DNA from: Candidatus Competibacteraceae bacterium
GTDB taxonomy: Bacteria; Pseudomonadota; Gammaproteobacteria; Competibacterales; Competibacteraceae
Assembly (NCBI GenBank): GCA_003989085.1
Contig: RXIV01000005.1
Span: 124,001 to 188,000 of the forward strand
Reading direction: 5' to 3'
Length of the DNA stretch: 64,000 nucleotides
Within the stretch, counting starts at the first letter, position 1; every line of letters begins with the position of its first letter. The position numbers and the translations under genes are program-made. This document shows, one piece after another, positions 33,689 to 42,594 of this stretch. The notes below the pieces were generated by a model. That model was not told where the DNA came from and searched no databases. It saw only the letters and a list, made by a program, of their open reading frames with translations.

Positions 33689-34897
33689 TCAGGGTTTAAG
33701 CGGCGTGGCGCTAGGGACTTTCGCTGGCTCGGGTGCAGGCGCGGCGGCGGGCTTGATCTGCACCGGAACACCCGGTTGCAGCCGCACCGCGCCATCGACT
33801 ACCACCCGGTCGCCGGTTTCCAGCCCGGAATTGATGATCCACTGATCGCCGTACCAGTCTCCGACCTGAACCGGTTTCGGTTGCGCGGTATTGTCCGGGC
33901 CGACCACGAATACGAATTTACCGTTCGGCCCCTGCATCACCGCCACTTGCGGCACCATGATGGCGTTGGGCCGGAACGCACCTTTGAGTTGTACGCGCAC
34001 GAACTGGCCGGGGCTAAGTTGATTTCCTGGATTAGGCACCACAGCGCGGATGTTGTAAGTGCCGGTCTGCGCGTTGACTACCGGGTCCACGAAGGTGATC
34101 TGGCCCTTCTGCGGGTAGGTTGCTCCGTCGGCCAGGACGAGGTCTACTTGCACCTTGTCCAGCCCCGGTTTACTTAATTGTCCCGCCTCCTGCTGAGTCT
34201 TGATCTTCAAAACTTCGTTTTCGCCGACCCCAAAGTTGACCCACATCGGATCGATCTGGACGATGGTGGTCAACTGGGCGTTTTTACCGGCTGGCGTAAT
34301 CAGGGCGCCCTCGCGGAAATTGGCGCTGCTGGACAGGCCATTCAGCGGCGACTTGATGGTGGTGTAGCCCAGATTCAATTGCGCTGTCTCCACCTGCGCC
34401 TTGGCGGCCTGCACCTGTGCCTCGGACGTCAGGACGCCGGCGGTGGCGTTGTCCAGATCTTGCTGGCTGACCGCGTTTTGCTTGGCCAGCGGTTTGACCC
34501 GAGCCAGGGTCTGACGGGCGCGGGTCAACAGCGCCTCCTGCTGGGCTAGGTTGGCCTTGGCGCTGTCCAGCGTGGCCTGAAAAGGTTTGGGGTCGAGTTG
34601 GAACAGCAGTTGCCCGGTTTTGACCAGACTGCCCTCGACGTAGGCGATCTTGTCGAGATAGCCCTCGACCCGGGCGTTGATTTCCACTTGCCGGGAGCTA
34701 GCGGTCTTGCCGGTGAATTCAAAGGTCGCTGGGGTGTTCTCCGGTTTGATCTCGACCACGCTGACCGGAGTCGGGGGGCGGGACGCGGCGGGCGTTTGTG
34801 CGAGCGCAGCGGGACTGATAAGCCCCGCTGTTAGAGCCAGTGCTAGCCCGACGGCGATGCGCCTTGGCGAGGTCAGTGGTTGTTGTTGGTTATACAC
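33689..34897 (-). CDS. RND efflux periplasmic adaptor (membrane fusion protein, MexA/AcrA family)
   Basis: A 402-residue periplasmic adaptor joining the permease and the outer-membrane channel. A signal peptide ends near AALAQTP, the lipoyl-like halves are at INARVEGYLDKIAYVEGSLV and LNLGYTTIKSPLNGLSS, and the helical hairpin contains LAQQEALLTRARQTLARVKP. A GTG at 34897 behind GGGGAATTGACC is my preferred start; the 27-codon in-frame extension from 34978 lacks signal-peptide features. It is the first gene of the three-gene pump operon and lies 11 bp before the permease. Confidence 0.92.
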   Translation of the reverse strand: MYNQQQPLTSPRRIAVGLALALTAGLISPAALAQTPAASRPPTPVSVVEIKPENTPATFEFTGKTASSRQVEINARVEGYLDKIAYVEGSLVKTGQLLFQLDPKPFQATLDSAKANLAQQEALLTRARQTLARVKPLAKQNAVSQQDLDNATAGVLTSEAQVQAAKAQVETAQLNLGYTTIKSPLNGLSSSANFREGALITPAGKNAQLTTIVQIDPMWVNFGVGENEVLKIKTQQEAGQLSKPGLDKVQVDLVLADGATYPQKGQITFVDPVVNAQTGTYNIRAVVPNPGNQLSPGQFVRVQLKGAFRPNAIMVPQVAVMQGPNGKFVFVVGPDNTAQPKPVQVGDWYGDQWIINSGLETGDRVVVDGAVRLQPGVPVQIKPAAAPAPEPAKVPSATPLKP

Positions 34898-35147
34898 GGT
34901 CAATTCCCCATGGTAATGATGGCCTACAGGAGCCGTTCGCCATGCCTGGATCGGCCAGGCTGGTGCGGACCAGCCCACACCATAAATTTAAAGAATACTT
35001 GTTAAAGAATACGCGATCCGGTTAACAAATGGCGTTCCGGAAACGGGATGGCAATCCACCGCACCGGCTAAGCAATGGCTTTCCACGATGTTGCCCGATT
35101 TGCAGGCGGTTGGCCTACTCTGGACCCAAAAAAGCAGATAAAAACCG

Positions 35148-36527
35148 ATGAAACTCTCGTTGAATACTTCGATTAACCCGCCGCTGCGCGAACCTGGCTC
35201 AGCCAACTTATTCGTTTTGGCATTGATCGCGTTAATCAGCGGGGCATTGGTCGGTCTGGTGGGCGCTGCATTTTGCCTGGCGCTCCGCCAAGCGGATCAG
35301 AGTCGTGATGTAGTGATTGGCTGGGCGCGGCAGTGGCCGGAATTTGGCTGGCTGATTCCGGTGGTCGCCGCGTCTGGCTTGGTGATGGTCGCCCGCTGGC
35401 TGGTGCAGCGTTTCGCGCCGCTCGCTTCCGGCAGCGGGGTACAACATGTCGAGGCGGTGATGCAGGGCGAAGCTGAGCCGGCGGCGGGCATGGTGCTACC
35501 GGTCAAGTTTATCGGCGGAACTCTGGCTATCGGATCGGGGTTGGCGCTCGGGCGTGAGGGACCGACGGTGCAGATGGGCGCAGTGATTGGCGCCTTGGTC
35601 GGCAAAAGCTTCTCCGCCATCCGGGCTGATGTGCAAGTCTTGCAGAGCGCGGCAGCTGGCGCGGGTCTGGCTGTTGCCTTCAACGCACCAATGGGTGGCG
35701 TAGCGTTTGTTTTCGAGGAACTGTCGCGCCATTTCGAGGCGCGGTTGATGATAGCGACCCTGGCGGCTTGCGGGGCGGCGATGGTGGTGGCGCGGGCGCT
35801 GTTGGGCGATCCGCCTGAGTTTCGGTTGGATGCGCTGCCGACACCAACTCCAGCCAGCCTCATATTTTATCTGATCCTCGGCGCATTGCTCGGTATCTTG
35901 GGCACGGCATACAACCGGGCGGTCATCCGTTGGCTCAATCTATTCAACCGGTTCGAGCGGATCCCGATCCTTTTACGCGCTGCTGGGGTGGGTGGCGTGG
36001 TGGGGCTGGTGGCGTGGTTCGAGCCACGCTGGACGGGTGGCGGAGAACGCATCGTCCAAGGTGTTCTTGATGGGCAGTTCACGCTGATGGGACTGTCTGG
36101 GTTGTTCGCGGCGCGGTGGCTGTTGGGAACCTTCTCCTATTCAGCCGGTGCCCCCGGTGGGCTGTTTTCACCGCTGTTGCTGGTAGGCGCGACGTTCGGT
36201 GCGCTATTAGGCGGGACGCTGGGCGAGTTGCTCAGTAAAACGGTTAGTGGGTGTTTCGGCGAGGTGTTGGGTCCGCTGTTACCGGGCTTGATCCCGTCAA
36301 CTCCGGCACTGGCAGTGGTCGGGATGGCGGCGTTTTTTACCGCAGTCGTCCGTGCGCCGCTTACCGGCTTGATCTTGATCATGGAGATGACTGCGAGCAC
36401 CACGTTGCTGCTGCCGATACTGGCGGCTTGCCTGAGCGCCAGCATCGTCCCCCCCTTGCTGGGCAGTGCGCCGATTTACGACACATTGCGTCAACGGATG
36501 CTGCATCCTGATCAGCGTCGAGCTTGA
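35148..36527 (+). CDS. ClC-family chloride/proton antiporter
   Basis: A 459-residue inner-membrane protein. The ClC selectivity-filter regions are visible: GSGVQHVEAVMQGEAEP near residue 90, GSGLALGREGPTVQMGA with the gating glutamate in GREGP, and SAGAPGGLFSPLLLVGATFG later. FVFEELSRHFEARL retains the internal glutamate pair that marks proton-coupled exchangers, so antiport is more likely than a channel. Bacterial ClC antiporters help acid and osmotic stress survival. It appears to be a single gene and converges on the PPK2 gene. Confidence 0.9.
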   Translation: MKLSLNTSINPPLREPGSANLFVLALIALISGALVGLVGAAFCLALRQADQSRDVVIGWARQWPEFGWLIPVVAASGLVMVARWLVQRFAPLASGSGVQHVEAVMQGEAEPAAGMVLPVKFIGGTLAIGSGLALGREGPTVQMGAVIGALVGKSFSAIRADVQVLQSAAAGAGLAVAFNAPMGGVAFVFEELSRHFEARLMIATLAACGAAMVVARALLGDPPEFRLDALPTPTPASLIFYLILGALLGILGTAYNRAVIRWLNLFNRFERIPILLRAAGVGGVVGLVAWFEPRWTGGGERIVQGVLDGQFTLMGLSGLFAARWLLGTFSYSAGAPGGLFSPLLLVGATFGALLGGTLGELLSKTVSGCFGEVLGPLLPGLIPSTPALAVVGMAAFFTAVVRAPLTGLILIMEMTASTTLLLPILAACLSASIVPPLLGSAPIYDTLRQRMLHPDQRRA

Positions 36528-36628
36528 GATCAAATCACAGTGATCTGATTTGGTGGTGTTTTAGGAGTGGCGATAACCTCTCTTTGCACACCACCGAAAT
36601 TTGCCGCTACTGAAGAAATACGAACCTC

Positions 36629-37450
36629 TCAACCGGTCTCTGGAACAAATTTGAACGGATAGTTTGGCTCCCGATAATCGCCAGCTTTCTGTCGTTTCGG
36701 CAGCTTGATCTTTTCACGGGGCGCGTCTTCGTAGGGAATCTGGCTGAGCAGGTGGCGAATGATGTTGAGTCGCGCCCGTTTTTTGTCGTCGGATCGCGCC
36801 ACATACCACGGCGCCCAAGCGGTGTCCGTCGCTGCGAACATCGCGTCGCGCGCCCGCGAGTAGTCGTACCAACGGCTGTAGGACAGCAGGTCCATCGGTG
36901 ACAGCTTCCAGATCTTGCGGCCGTCCTCAATCCGCGCTTCGAGCCGGCGGGTCTGCTCCTCGGGACTGACTTCAAGCCAGTATTTGAGCAGAATAATGCC
37001 GGACTCGACCATCGTCTTCTCAACCAGTGGGACCAGCTCCAGGAAACGCTTGGCCTGCTCTTCGGTGCAGAACCCCATCACTCGCTCGACCCCGGCGCGG
37101 TTGTACCAACTGCGATCGAAGATGACTACCTCGCCGGCTGCCGGAAAGTGCGACATATAGCGCTGGACGTACATCTGGGATTTCTCGCGCTCGGTCGGGG
37201 CCGGCAGGGCGATCACCTGGAAGATGCGCGGGCTGACCCGTTCGGTGATGGCCTTGATCACGCCGCCCTTGCCGGCGCCGTCCCGGCCCTCGAACACGAT
37301 GCAGACCTTGAGTCCCTTGTGTTTGACCCACTCTTGCAGCTTGACCAGTTCGACGTGCAGCTTCGTCAGTTCCCGCTCGTAGTCCTTGGCCTTCAGCTTT
37401 TCGGGGGTCTGGGTATCGTTTGGTTCTTGTATGTCTTTGGTTTTAGTCAT
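36629..37450 (-). CDS. ppk2: Polyphosphate kinase 2 family protein
   Basis: A 273-residue cytoplasmic enzyme that moves phosphate between polyphosphate and nucleotides. Walker A is FEGRDGAGKGGVIKAITERV, Walker B lies in VIFDRSWYNRAGVERVMGF, and the lid segment is KYWLEVSPEEQTRRLEARIE. The length and these motifs fit single-domain PPK2 enzymes, which usually favour NDP or NMP phosphorylation from polyphosphate; the exact class cannot be set by eye. The ATG follows GGAGTGACAAAGTC. It lies 7 bp after a gene for an unknown membrane protein, so the two are probably co-transcribed. Confidence 0.93.
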   Translation of the reverse strand: MTKTKDIQEPNDTQTPEKLKAKDYERELTKLHVELVKLQEWVKHKGLKVCIVFEGRDGAGKGGVIKAITERVSPRIFQVIALPAPTEREKSQMYVQRYMSHFPAAGEVVIFDRSWYNRAGVERVMGFCTEEQAKRFLELVPLVEKTMVESGIILLKYWLEVSPEEQTRRLEARIEDGRKIWKLSPMDLLSYSRWYDYSRARDAMFAATDTAWAPWYVARSDDKKRARLNIIRHLLSQIPYEDAPREKIKLPKRQKAGDYREPNYPFKFVPETG

Positions 37451-37457
37451 GACTTTG

Positions 37458-38138
37458 TCACTCCAATGTGGTGGTCGCTGTTGGCGAAGGCCGGTGCAGA
37501 TTATCGATCAGGATGTAGAGGCTGATCAGGAGCACCCACAGCGGGAAGACCAGCAGGATTCCCTCAATGTAGCGGCTGCTGAGCAGGAGCAGCAGCGCCA
37601 CCGCATAGCCAAGGAACGCGATCCAGCGGGCGAGGAATCCAGTGCGGAGCGCGAGGGTGGAGGTCGCGATCATGAATACCCCCGCCATTTTTATCGCGTA
37701 GATATTCATGACTTCATAGGCGATGGCGCGGGCGGAAGTGAAGGTAGTGGAGCCGACGATCCGGCCGGGGTCCGCCGTGTAGGCGATGATCAGGCCGCCC
37801 ACCATCGCCGCTGACATGAACAGCATGGCGAGGAACAGCAGCCCGCTGCCGAGAAAGACCGTGGCGAAGAAGCGGTCTTCCCGTTCCCCCAGCCGGTCGC
37901 GCAACACCCCGATGAACCACAGGAAGGCGATGCCGGCGAACGGCAGCAGGTTCAGCGCCATCGTCACGCTGTTCGCATTCGTCTCCAGCCACGCCCCGGC
38001 TTCCAACGGGTCGGCCGGGATCGAGCGGCGCAGCAGCAGAAAACTGGCGATCAGCAGGACCGCGAACAGAATGCCGGCGATAGCGGCGGCGCGGGGCGCT
38101 CGTAAGTGTTCGGGGGTCAAGATCGATTCTGGCGGCAT
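37458..38138 (-). CDS. Unknown six-segment membrane protein upstream of ppk2
   Basis: A 226-residue protein with about six hydrophobic segments, including AIAGILFAVLLIASFLLL, FLGSGLLFLAMLFMSAAMVG and YAVALLLLLSSRY. I recognise no named family. Two adjacent ATGs (38141 and 38138) follow GGAGGAC; the second has the better spacing. Its short distance to ppk2 suggests one transcript and a possible shared role, but nothing in the sequence states that role. Confidence 0.75.
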   Translation of the reverse strand: MPPESILTPEHLRAPRAAAIAGILFAVLLIASFLLLRRSIPADPLEAGAWLETNANSVTMALNLLPFAGIAFLWFIGVLRDRLGEREDRFFATVFLGSGLLFLAMLFMSAAMVGGLIIAYTADPGRIVGSTTFTSARAIAYEVMNIYAIKMAGVFMIATSTLALRTGFLARWIAFLGYAVALLLLLSSRYIEGILLVFPLWVLLISLYILIDNLHRPSPTATTTLE

Positions 38139-38362
38139 CATGTCCTCCGTAGCGCTGAATATGAATGGGTTGCCGGCGACGCGCACGATGAACAGCTCGC
38201 CGAAGCCGGCGTCGAAAATCAGTTCCAGGAAACCCGCGAATCGCTACAGCCCAGGATCGTGGCATAAAAGGCTGCTGACCCTGGGTGAGATTAGCCAGGA
38301 TTTCCTTCGCAGTCAGAACAGGTTCGTGGGTGTTCAGCGTGGCCGTAGGGGAATCTCGGCAT

Positions 38363-38857
38363 TTATCGATTCCAGCCGGACGGTGGCGAAACCACTTCAT
38401 ATACGACGTTCGGGCCATCGTAACGGGGCGCGTAATAAGTGCCGCCACAATTCTGATAAGTCATGCCGTCGGCGACGAACGTGCTGCAGCTTGGGGGCAG
38501 CGTAGACACGATGGCGCCCACTGCGACCGCAGTGCCCACCGCGACCGCTGCTGCCCCTACTGGATAACCCCAGTTGCGGTCGACGTCGACATTCACATTG
38601 CGATTAACATTCACGTCCCGGTGATTGACGTTGACGTCCCCGCGATTGACGTTGCTCTGGTTGAAGTCACGGCCATCCCCGACATTAGCTCTCGGCGCCC
38701 TGACTTCATGGCCGCCGCCGCTGAAACCACCCCCACGGCCACCGCCCCCGCCGCCACGGCGCGCTTCCGCCTCGACGCTGACCAGCGCCAGCATCGGTCC
38801 TACGATCAGGGCAACGATCATCGCCCATTTCAAGTGTGTCCAAAATGAAGAGTGCAT
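38363..38857 (-). CDS. Secreted glycine-rich protein with VNVN repeats
   Basis: A 164-residue protein with a signal sequence or N-terminal anchor (LKWAMIVALIVGPMLALVSV). A Gly-rich block (RRGGGGGGRGGGFSGGGH) and a low-complexity run of RDVNVNRN-type units follow, then a hydrophobic Ala/Val segment (VGAAAVAVGTAVAVGAIVS). The C-terminus has CSTFVADGMTYQNCGGTYYA, a two-cysteine motif common in small exported proteins of unknown function. It lies 18 bp after the DUF2092-like gene and is probably in its operon. Confidence 0.75.
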   Translation of the reverse strand: MHSSFWTHLKWAMIVALIVGPMLALVSVEAEARRGGGGGGRGGGFSGGGHEVRAPRANVGDGRDFNQSNVNRGDVNVNHRDVNVNRNVNVDVDRNWGYPVGAAAVAVGTAVAVGAIVSTLPPSCSTFVADGMTYQNCGGTYYAPRYDGPNVVYEVVSPPSGWNR

Positions 38858-38875
38858 GGTGAAACCCTCCCGGGG

Positions 38876-39703
38876 TTACTGAGCGGTTTTAGCGGGCCGG
38901 ATCGCTGGCGCTGATTCCAGGAACGTGATCTTCTGCGCGTTCTGCGGCGGTTTGAAGGTAAAGAAATCGGCGGAGAATTGCGGGGCGAGGTTCCAATCGC
39001 TCAGGTTAGCGATCATTTGAGGCGAGCCTTTCACGCTCTTGTCGGTCAGCGCCAGACGGTGTGGCAAGGGCTTGGGGCCGTCCTCGATCCAGATTTCCCA
39101 ATCCACCTCCGGGGTGCGGAAACCGAGATGGTGACAGGGAACCCCGCGCACCAGAATCCGGCCTACGTAGGTTTCCGAAGTCAGATTTTGCGCCAGGCGG
39201 CTATCGGGGTTGGCGACCAACAAGTCGGTGACCGGCAGCGAAATCCGATATTGCTTGGCCAACAGGTCCAGGGTCTCGTCAATGGTCGGCGCGGCGGCGG
39301 CGCGGGCGTAGACGTTCGCCTCCGGGGTGTAAAGCGAGAAAGTGGCGCCATCATAAAACAGTTGGCGGCCACCGCTGAGATTCAGGTAATTAGCTCGCAG
39401 GCGGTTAGGCTTTTGAATCGCAATCTCCATCGTTTGATCGGAATGCAACCGCTGGTCGGTAGGTAAAATCAAGTCCGTGGTCTTCTCGACCCGCACTGTA
39501 AAGCGGTCGAGAGATCGGAGATAAGCCGCCATCTGTTTCAACACCGCCATGGGTTGGGGTTTGACGGCTGGCGCTGGGCTGACCGCTGACGCCGAGAACA
39601 TCATCGAATCCGCCGGTTGCTCGGCGGCAGTGGGTGGACTGGCGCAACCGATCAGCGCCACAGTGGGTAAGAGCATTGCGGATAGCAACGGCAACATCTT
39701 CAT
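38876..39703 (-). CDS. DUF2092 family lipoprotein
   Basis: A 275-residue exported protein with a lipobox-like LIGC at residues 18-21 of the signal peptide. The mature part (VLKQMAAYLRSLDRFTVRVE, then RLRANYLNLSGGRQLFYDGA) matches the pattern of DUF2092 proteins, which resemble LolA-type beta folds for hydrophobic ligands in the periplasm. The C-terminal FFTFKPPQNAQKITFLE is also typical. Function is not established. The ATG follows AAGGAGACGACCCAGA. Confidence 0.8.
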   Translation of the reverse strand: MKMLPLLSAMLLPTVALIGCASPPTAAEQPADSMMFSASAVSPAPAVKPQPMAVLKQMAAYLRSLDRFTVRVEKTTDLILPTDQRLHSDQTMEIAIQKPNRLRANYLNLSGGRQLFYDGATFSLYTPEANVYARAAAAPTIDETLDLLAKQYRISLPVTDLLVANPDSRLAQNLTSETYVGRILVRGVPCHHLGFRTPEVDWEIWIEDGPKPLPHRLALTDKSVKGSPQMIANLSDWNLAPQFSADFFTFKPPQNAQKITFLESAPAIRPAKTAQ

Positions 39704-39934
39704 TCTGGGTCGTCTCCTTTAAATTCGACTAACCACACAAGCTGAAAGGAACCGTCGGAATCCGCTGCGACGTCAGCGTCGAAGGGGGTGTAAGCCGCCG
39801 GGTTCCATTACCAGCACATTGACCGGAACACTTTGCCAACCGGTTTCATCAAGGGAAAGCGTGACTACAACCTAACAGTGAACGAACGCGCACAAAATGG
39901 AAGCTCATCAGGGGTTCCCGCCTATTCAATGCGG
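39704..39934. other. Intergenic region upstream of the DUF2092 gene
   Basis: These 231 bp presumably contain the promoter of the minus-strand DUF2092 and glycine-rich genes. No clear hairpin, operator or small gene was recognised. Confidence 0.3.
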
Positions 39935-40384
39935 CTACCGTCCGGGCGGAGCGTCCTCATTGGTGATGATGAACACGTCATCGACTTCGGTGATTCGGAA
40001 AATTTGTGGCTTACGTGCCACCGCAAGCTCGCTTTCGCTCAAACCGGCGCTCTGTAGTAGATGTGCGCGAACGGTCGGATCGTTTAACGCCACCCGGTCA
40101 TCCTCCAGCCATTCCCGGACTTTTGGATCTTGCGGCTGGAAAATGTGAACCTCCTCATGGCCGCGCCCCAGCATGGCGTAAACCGGTGGATCGCCGACCT
40201 GCATGTACCGGGTGTAACCGCGCCCTTCGTACCTCTTTGCCGTCTCAGCCACGCTGGCAGGGGTTTTGCCTTGGCCCTCGTAGATCGGCCCACGCTCAAA
40301 GCGGTGGCCCTTTTCCAGCAGATAACCTTTCAGGGATTTGATGATGGCGGCCAGATCAGTCGCTGGTTTCGCTTTATTGCTCAT
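39935..40384 (-). CDS. Hypothetical protein of 149 residues
   Basis: A soluble, charged protein starting MSNKAKPATDLAAIIKSLKG. It has no signal peptide or membrane segment. GYTRYMQVGDPPVYAMLGRG and FRITEVDDVFIITNEDAPPG look like a compact folded domain, but I do not recognise a family. The ATG follows GGAGGGTTTCCC. It comes 69 bp after the coiled-coil gene at 40454 on the same strand. Confidence 0.7.
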   Translation of the reverse strand: MSNKAKPATDLAAIIKSLKGYLLEKGHRFERGPIYEGQGKTPASVAETAKRYEGRGYTRYMQVGDPPVYAMLGRGHEEVHIFQPQDPKVREWLEDDRVALNDPTVRAHLLQSAGLSESELAVARKPQIFRITEVDDVFIITNEDAPPGR

Positions 40385-40453
40385 GGGAAACCCTCCAGAT
40401 CAACAATTGCAAAGAATTCAACCAATGCTGCCACAAGACAGTGTCGTTAACCC

Positions 40454-41497
40454 TCATCGAGTCGAGTACAGCAGGCGATTGGCCTCCTTGAAGAAATCCG
40501 GTTGCGGCAGCAGTTGGTTGCTGGGAAACCGCACGAACAGCGCCGTAACCCGGCGGTCTTCCCCCATTACGATTTCCTGGAAGGTCATCGAGTTGGCGAC
40601 CCTGGGCGAATCGTGGGGCACTTTGGTGTTGATGTGGTCCAAGGTAAGCGAGACCGGTTCCAGTTTCAGATACTTTTCCGGTTCGCTGAGCGTGGCGGCA
40701 ACTTTGGCGAGGTGCTGGTCGAGCGTAGCCGAATCGGTGCGCAGTTGGCCCAGTTCGGTTTCAAGTTCCTGAAGCTGCTGTTCAAGGGCGCTCAAATCGA
40801 CTGGCTCCATCGTCGCCGGTTCCACCAACGAGGCTAGACCGACTTGGGCTTTTTTTAGCAGATTGGCTTTTTGCAGAAGCAGCTTTCGCTGCTGCTGTTC
40901 CAGTTGGGTCTTTTGGACGCGGCTGGCAGTCAGGCGCTGCAAGGCGGTTTCGATCAGGTAATCCGCCGCACGCCTCATGAGTTCCCGGCGAGTGTCCTGT
41001 TCGTTGTCGGTGAGGAAAGCCAGCCGATGGTCGCGGAAGTTGACGACGGTTTGCGGCACGTCCCGGCGGAGGATTTCCCCCTCCATCTCGATGCCAAGCA
41101 CGTTCTTTTCGACCCGAACCGCGCCGAGTCCAGCGAACAGTTCCACCGGCAAGGGATCGGGCGCTTGTTTAAGGTAGTTGCGGGTGCCGTCGCTGAAACT
41201 CAAAACTTCCCGCAAGCTATCCGGTGAGGCAAACAGGGCGCGTAACCGTGGATCGGCCATATAACCTTGCTGGTCGGCCACGATGGCGGGCGGCAGGGTA
41301 TTGACGAAGGTCACCACGAAGTCGATGGCGTGCTCCACCGGTTCCCACAACTTGCGCCGGTAGTGGCTCACTGCCCGCAGGCGGACATCGGTGCCGTCCA
41401 CTACCCGTTCGATGCCTCTTAGCATCAAGTCTTTGTCGAATTTTCCGGGCTGAATGGGGGCCGCAGTGAAGATGGAGTGCAGGAAGCGGAAGACCAT
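40454..41497 (-). CDS. Hypothetical protein with coiled-coil region
   Basis: A 347-residue soluble protein. Residues about 185-265 are rich in Gln, Glu, Leu and Lys (KTQLEQQQRKLLLQKANLLK, then ALEQQLQELETELGQLRTDS), a strong coiled-coil signal. The N-terminal part (FRFLHSIFTAAPIQPGKFDK) and the C-terminal FQEIVMGEDRRVTALFVRFP show no motif I know. The ATG follows GGGGAGAATGTT. It lies between the phosphotransacylase-like gene and the 149-residue gene, all on one strand with short gaps. Confidence 0.7.
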   Translation of the reverse strand: MVFRFLHSIFTAAPIQPGKFDKDLMLRGIERVVDGTDVRLRAVSHYRRKLWEPVEHAIDFVVTFVNTLPPAIVADQQGYMADPRLRALFASPDSLREVLSFSDGTRNYLKQAPDPLPVELFAGLGAVRVEKNVLGIEMEGEILRRDVPQTVVNFRDHRLAFLTDNEQDTRRELMRRAADYLIETALQRLTASRVQKTQLEQQQRKLLLQKANLLKKAQVGLASLVEPATMEPVDLSALEQQLQELETELGQLRTDSATLDQHLAKVAATLSEPEKYLKLEPVSLTLDHINTKVPHDSPRVANSMTFQEIVMGEDRRVTALFVRFPSNQLLPQPDFFKEANRLLYSTR

Positions 41498-41540
41498 AAC
41501 ATTCTCCCCGGCAGTTCGCCGTGTTAAGCCATTTAGAACA

Positions 41541-42485
41541 TCAGCCGGCTATCGCCCTTTTTGCCTCTTCGCGCCGGGCCTGAACCACCAGTGCAGCGAC
41601 TGCGCAGGAAGCCAGCCGAGTGGTTACCGAATCGGCGCGACTGGTCAGGATAATCGGCACCTTGGCGCCCAGCACGACGCCAGCGGCATCGGCGTCGGCC
41701 AGAAAAGTCAGGCTCTTGGCCAGCATGTTGCCCGCTTCCAGATCCGGCACCACCAGAATGTCGGCATAGCCGGCGACCGGTGAGTTGATGTGTTTAATCT
41801 GGGCGGCGGTCAGGTTGATGGCATTATCCAGCGCTAGCGGCCCGTCCAGAATGCCGCCGGTGATCTGGCCCCGGTCCGCCATTTTGCATAGGGCAGCCGC
41901 TTCGACGGTCGATTGGATCTTGGGGTTGATGGTTTCTACAGCGGACAGGATCCCGACTTTGGGCTGCTTGAACCCCAGCGCCTGTGCCAGATCAATGGCG
42001 TTCTGGATGATGTGCTGTTTGTCGTCCAGGGTCGGGAAAATGTTAATCGCGGCGTCAGTAACGATGATCGGACGATCCAGCGCCGGTACGTCCATGATGA
42101 AGGCGTGGCTGATCCGCCGCTCGGTGCGTAGTCCGGTTCCCGTCCGAACCACTGCACCCATCAGTTCATCGGTGTGGAGGCTGCCCTTCATGAGCATTTC
42201 GGCCTTGCCTTCCCGGACCAGTTGCACCGCCAGGTCAGCGGCGGCGTGACTGTGCGGGGCATCGACGATCTCGTAGCCAGTAATATCAATTTGAAACTGT
42301 GTTGCCGTCGCCTCGATCCTGGCGCGTGGCCCAACCAGGATCGGTTTGAGAATACCCAGTTCAGCCGCTTCGACCGCGCCTTTGAGCGAAGTCTCATCGC
42401 AAGGATGAACGACAGCGGTGGGAACGGGCGACAAGGCCTTGCAATGGGCAATCAATTCTTCATATTTCTGGTGCTTGCGGTGCAT
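41541..42485 (-). CDS. Phosphate acetyl/butyryltransferase family protein
   Basis: A 314-residue cytoplasmic enzyme of the Pta/Ptb family, which transfers acyl groups between coenzyme A and phosphate. Diagnostic segments are LVREGKAEMLMKGSLHTDEL, FIMDVPALDRPIIVTDAAIN, GILDGPLALDNAINLTAAQI and ADILVVPDLEAGNMLAKSL. The last two thirds fit the two-lobed Pta fold. Its lack of a P-loop DRTGG N-terminal domain separates it from long Pta proteins. No acetate or butyrate kinase is visible within the window, so the in vivo acyl group is open. Confidence 0.88.
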   Translation of the reverse strand: MHRKHQKYEELIAHCKALSPVPTAVVHPCDETSLKGAVEAAELGILKPILVGPRARIEATATQFQIDITGYEIVDAPHSHAAADLAVQLVREGKAEMLMKGSLHTDELMGAVVRTGTGLRTERRISHAFIMDVPALDRPIIVTDAAINIFPTLDDKQHIIQNAIDLAQALGFKQPKVGILSAVETINPKIQSTVEAAALCKMADRGQITGGILDGPLALDNAINLTAAQIKHINSPVAGYADILVVPDLEAGNMLAKSLTFLADADAAGVVLGAKVPIILTSRADSVTTRLASCAVAALVVQARREEAKRAIAG

Positions 42486-42594
42486 GAGCGTAGTCCTTGA
42501 TTGGATTGTGTAGATTGCGAAATTCGACGTAGCAGAAGCAGGATACCCATGCTACATCTCTGCTGGGGAGACTGCCCACTTAGACGAATGCCGC

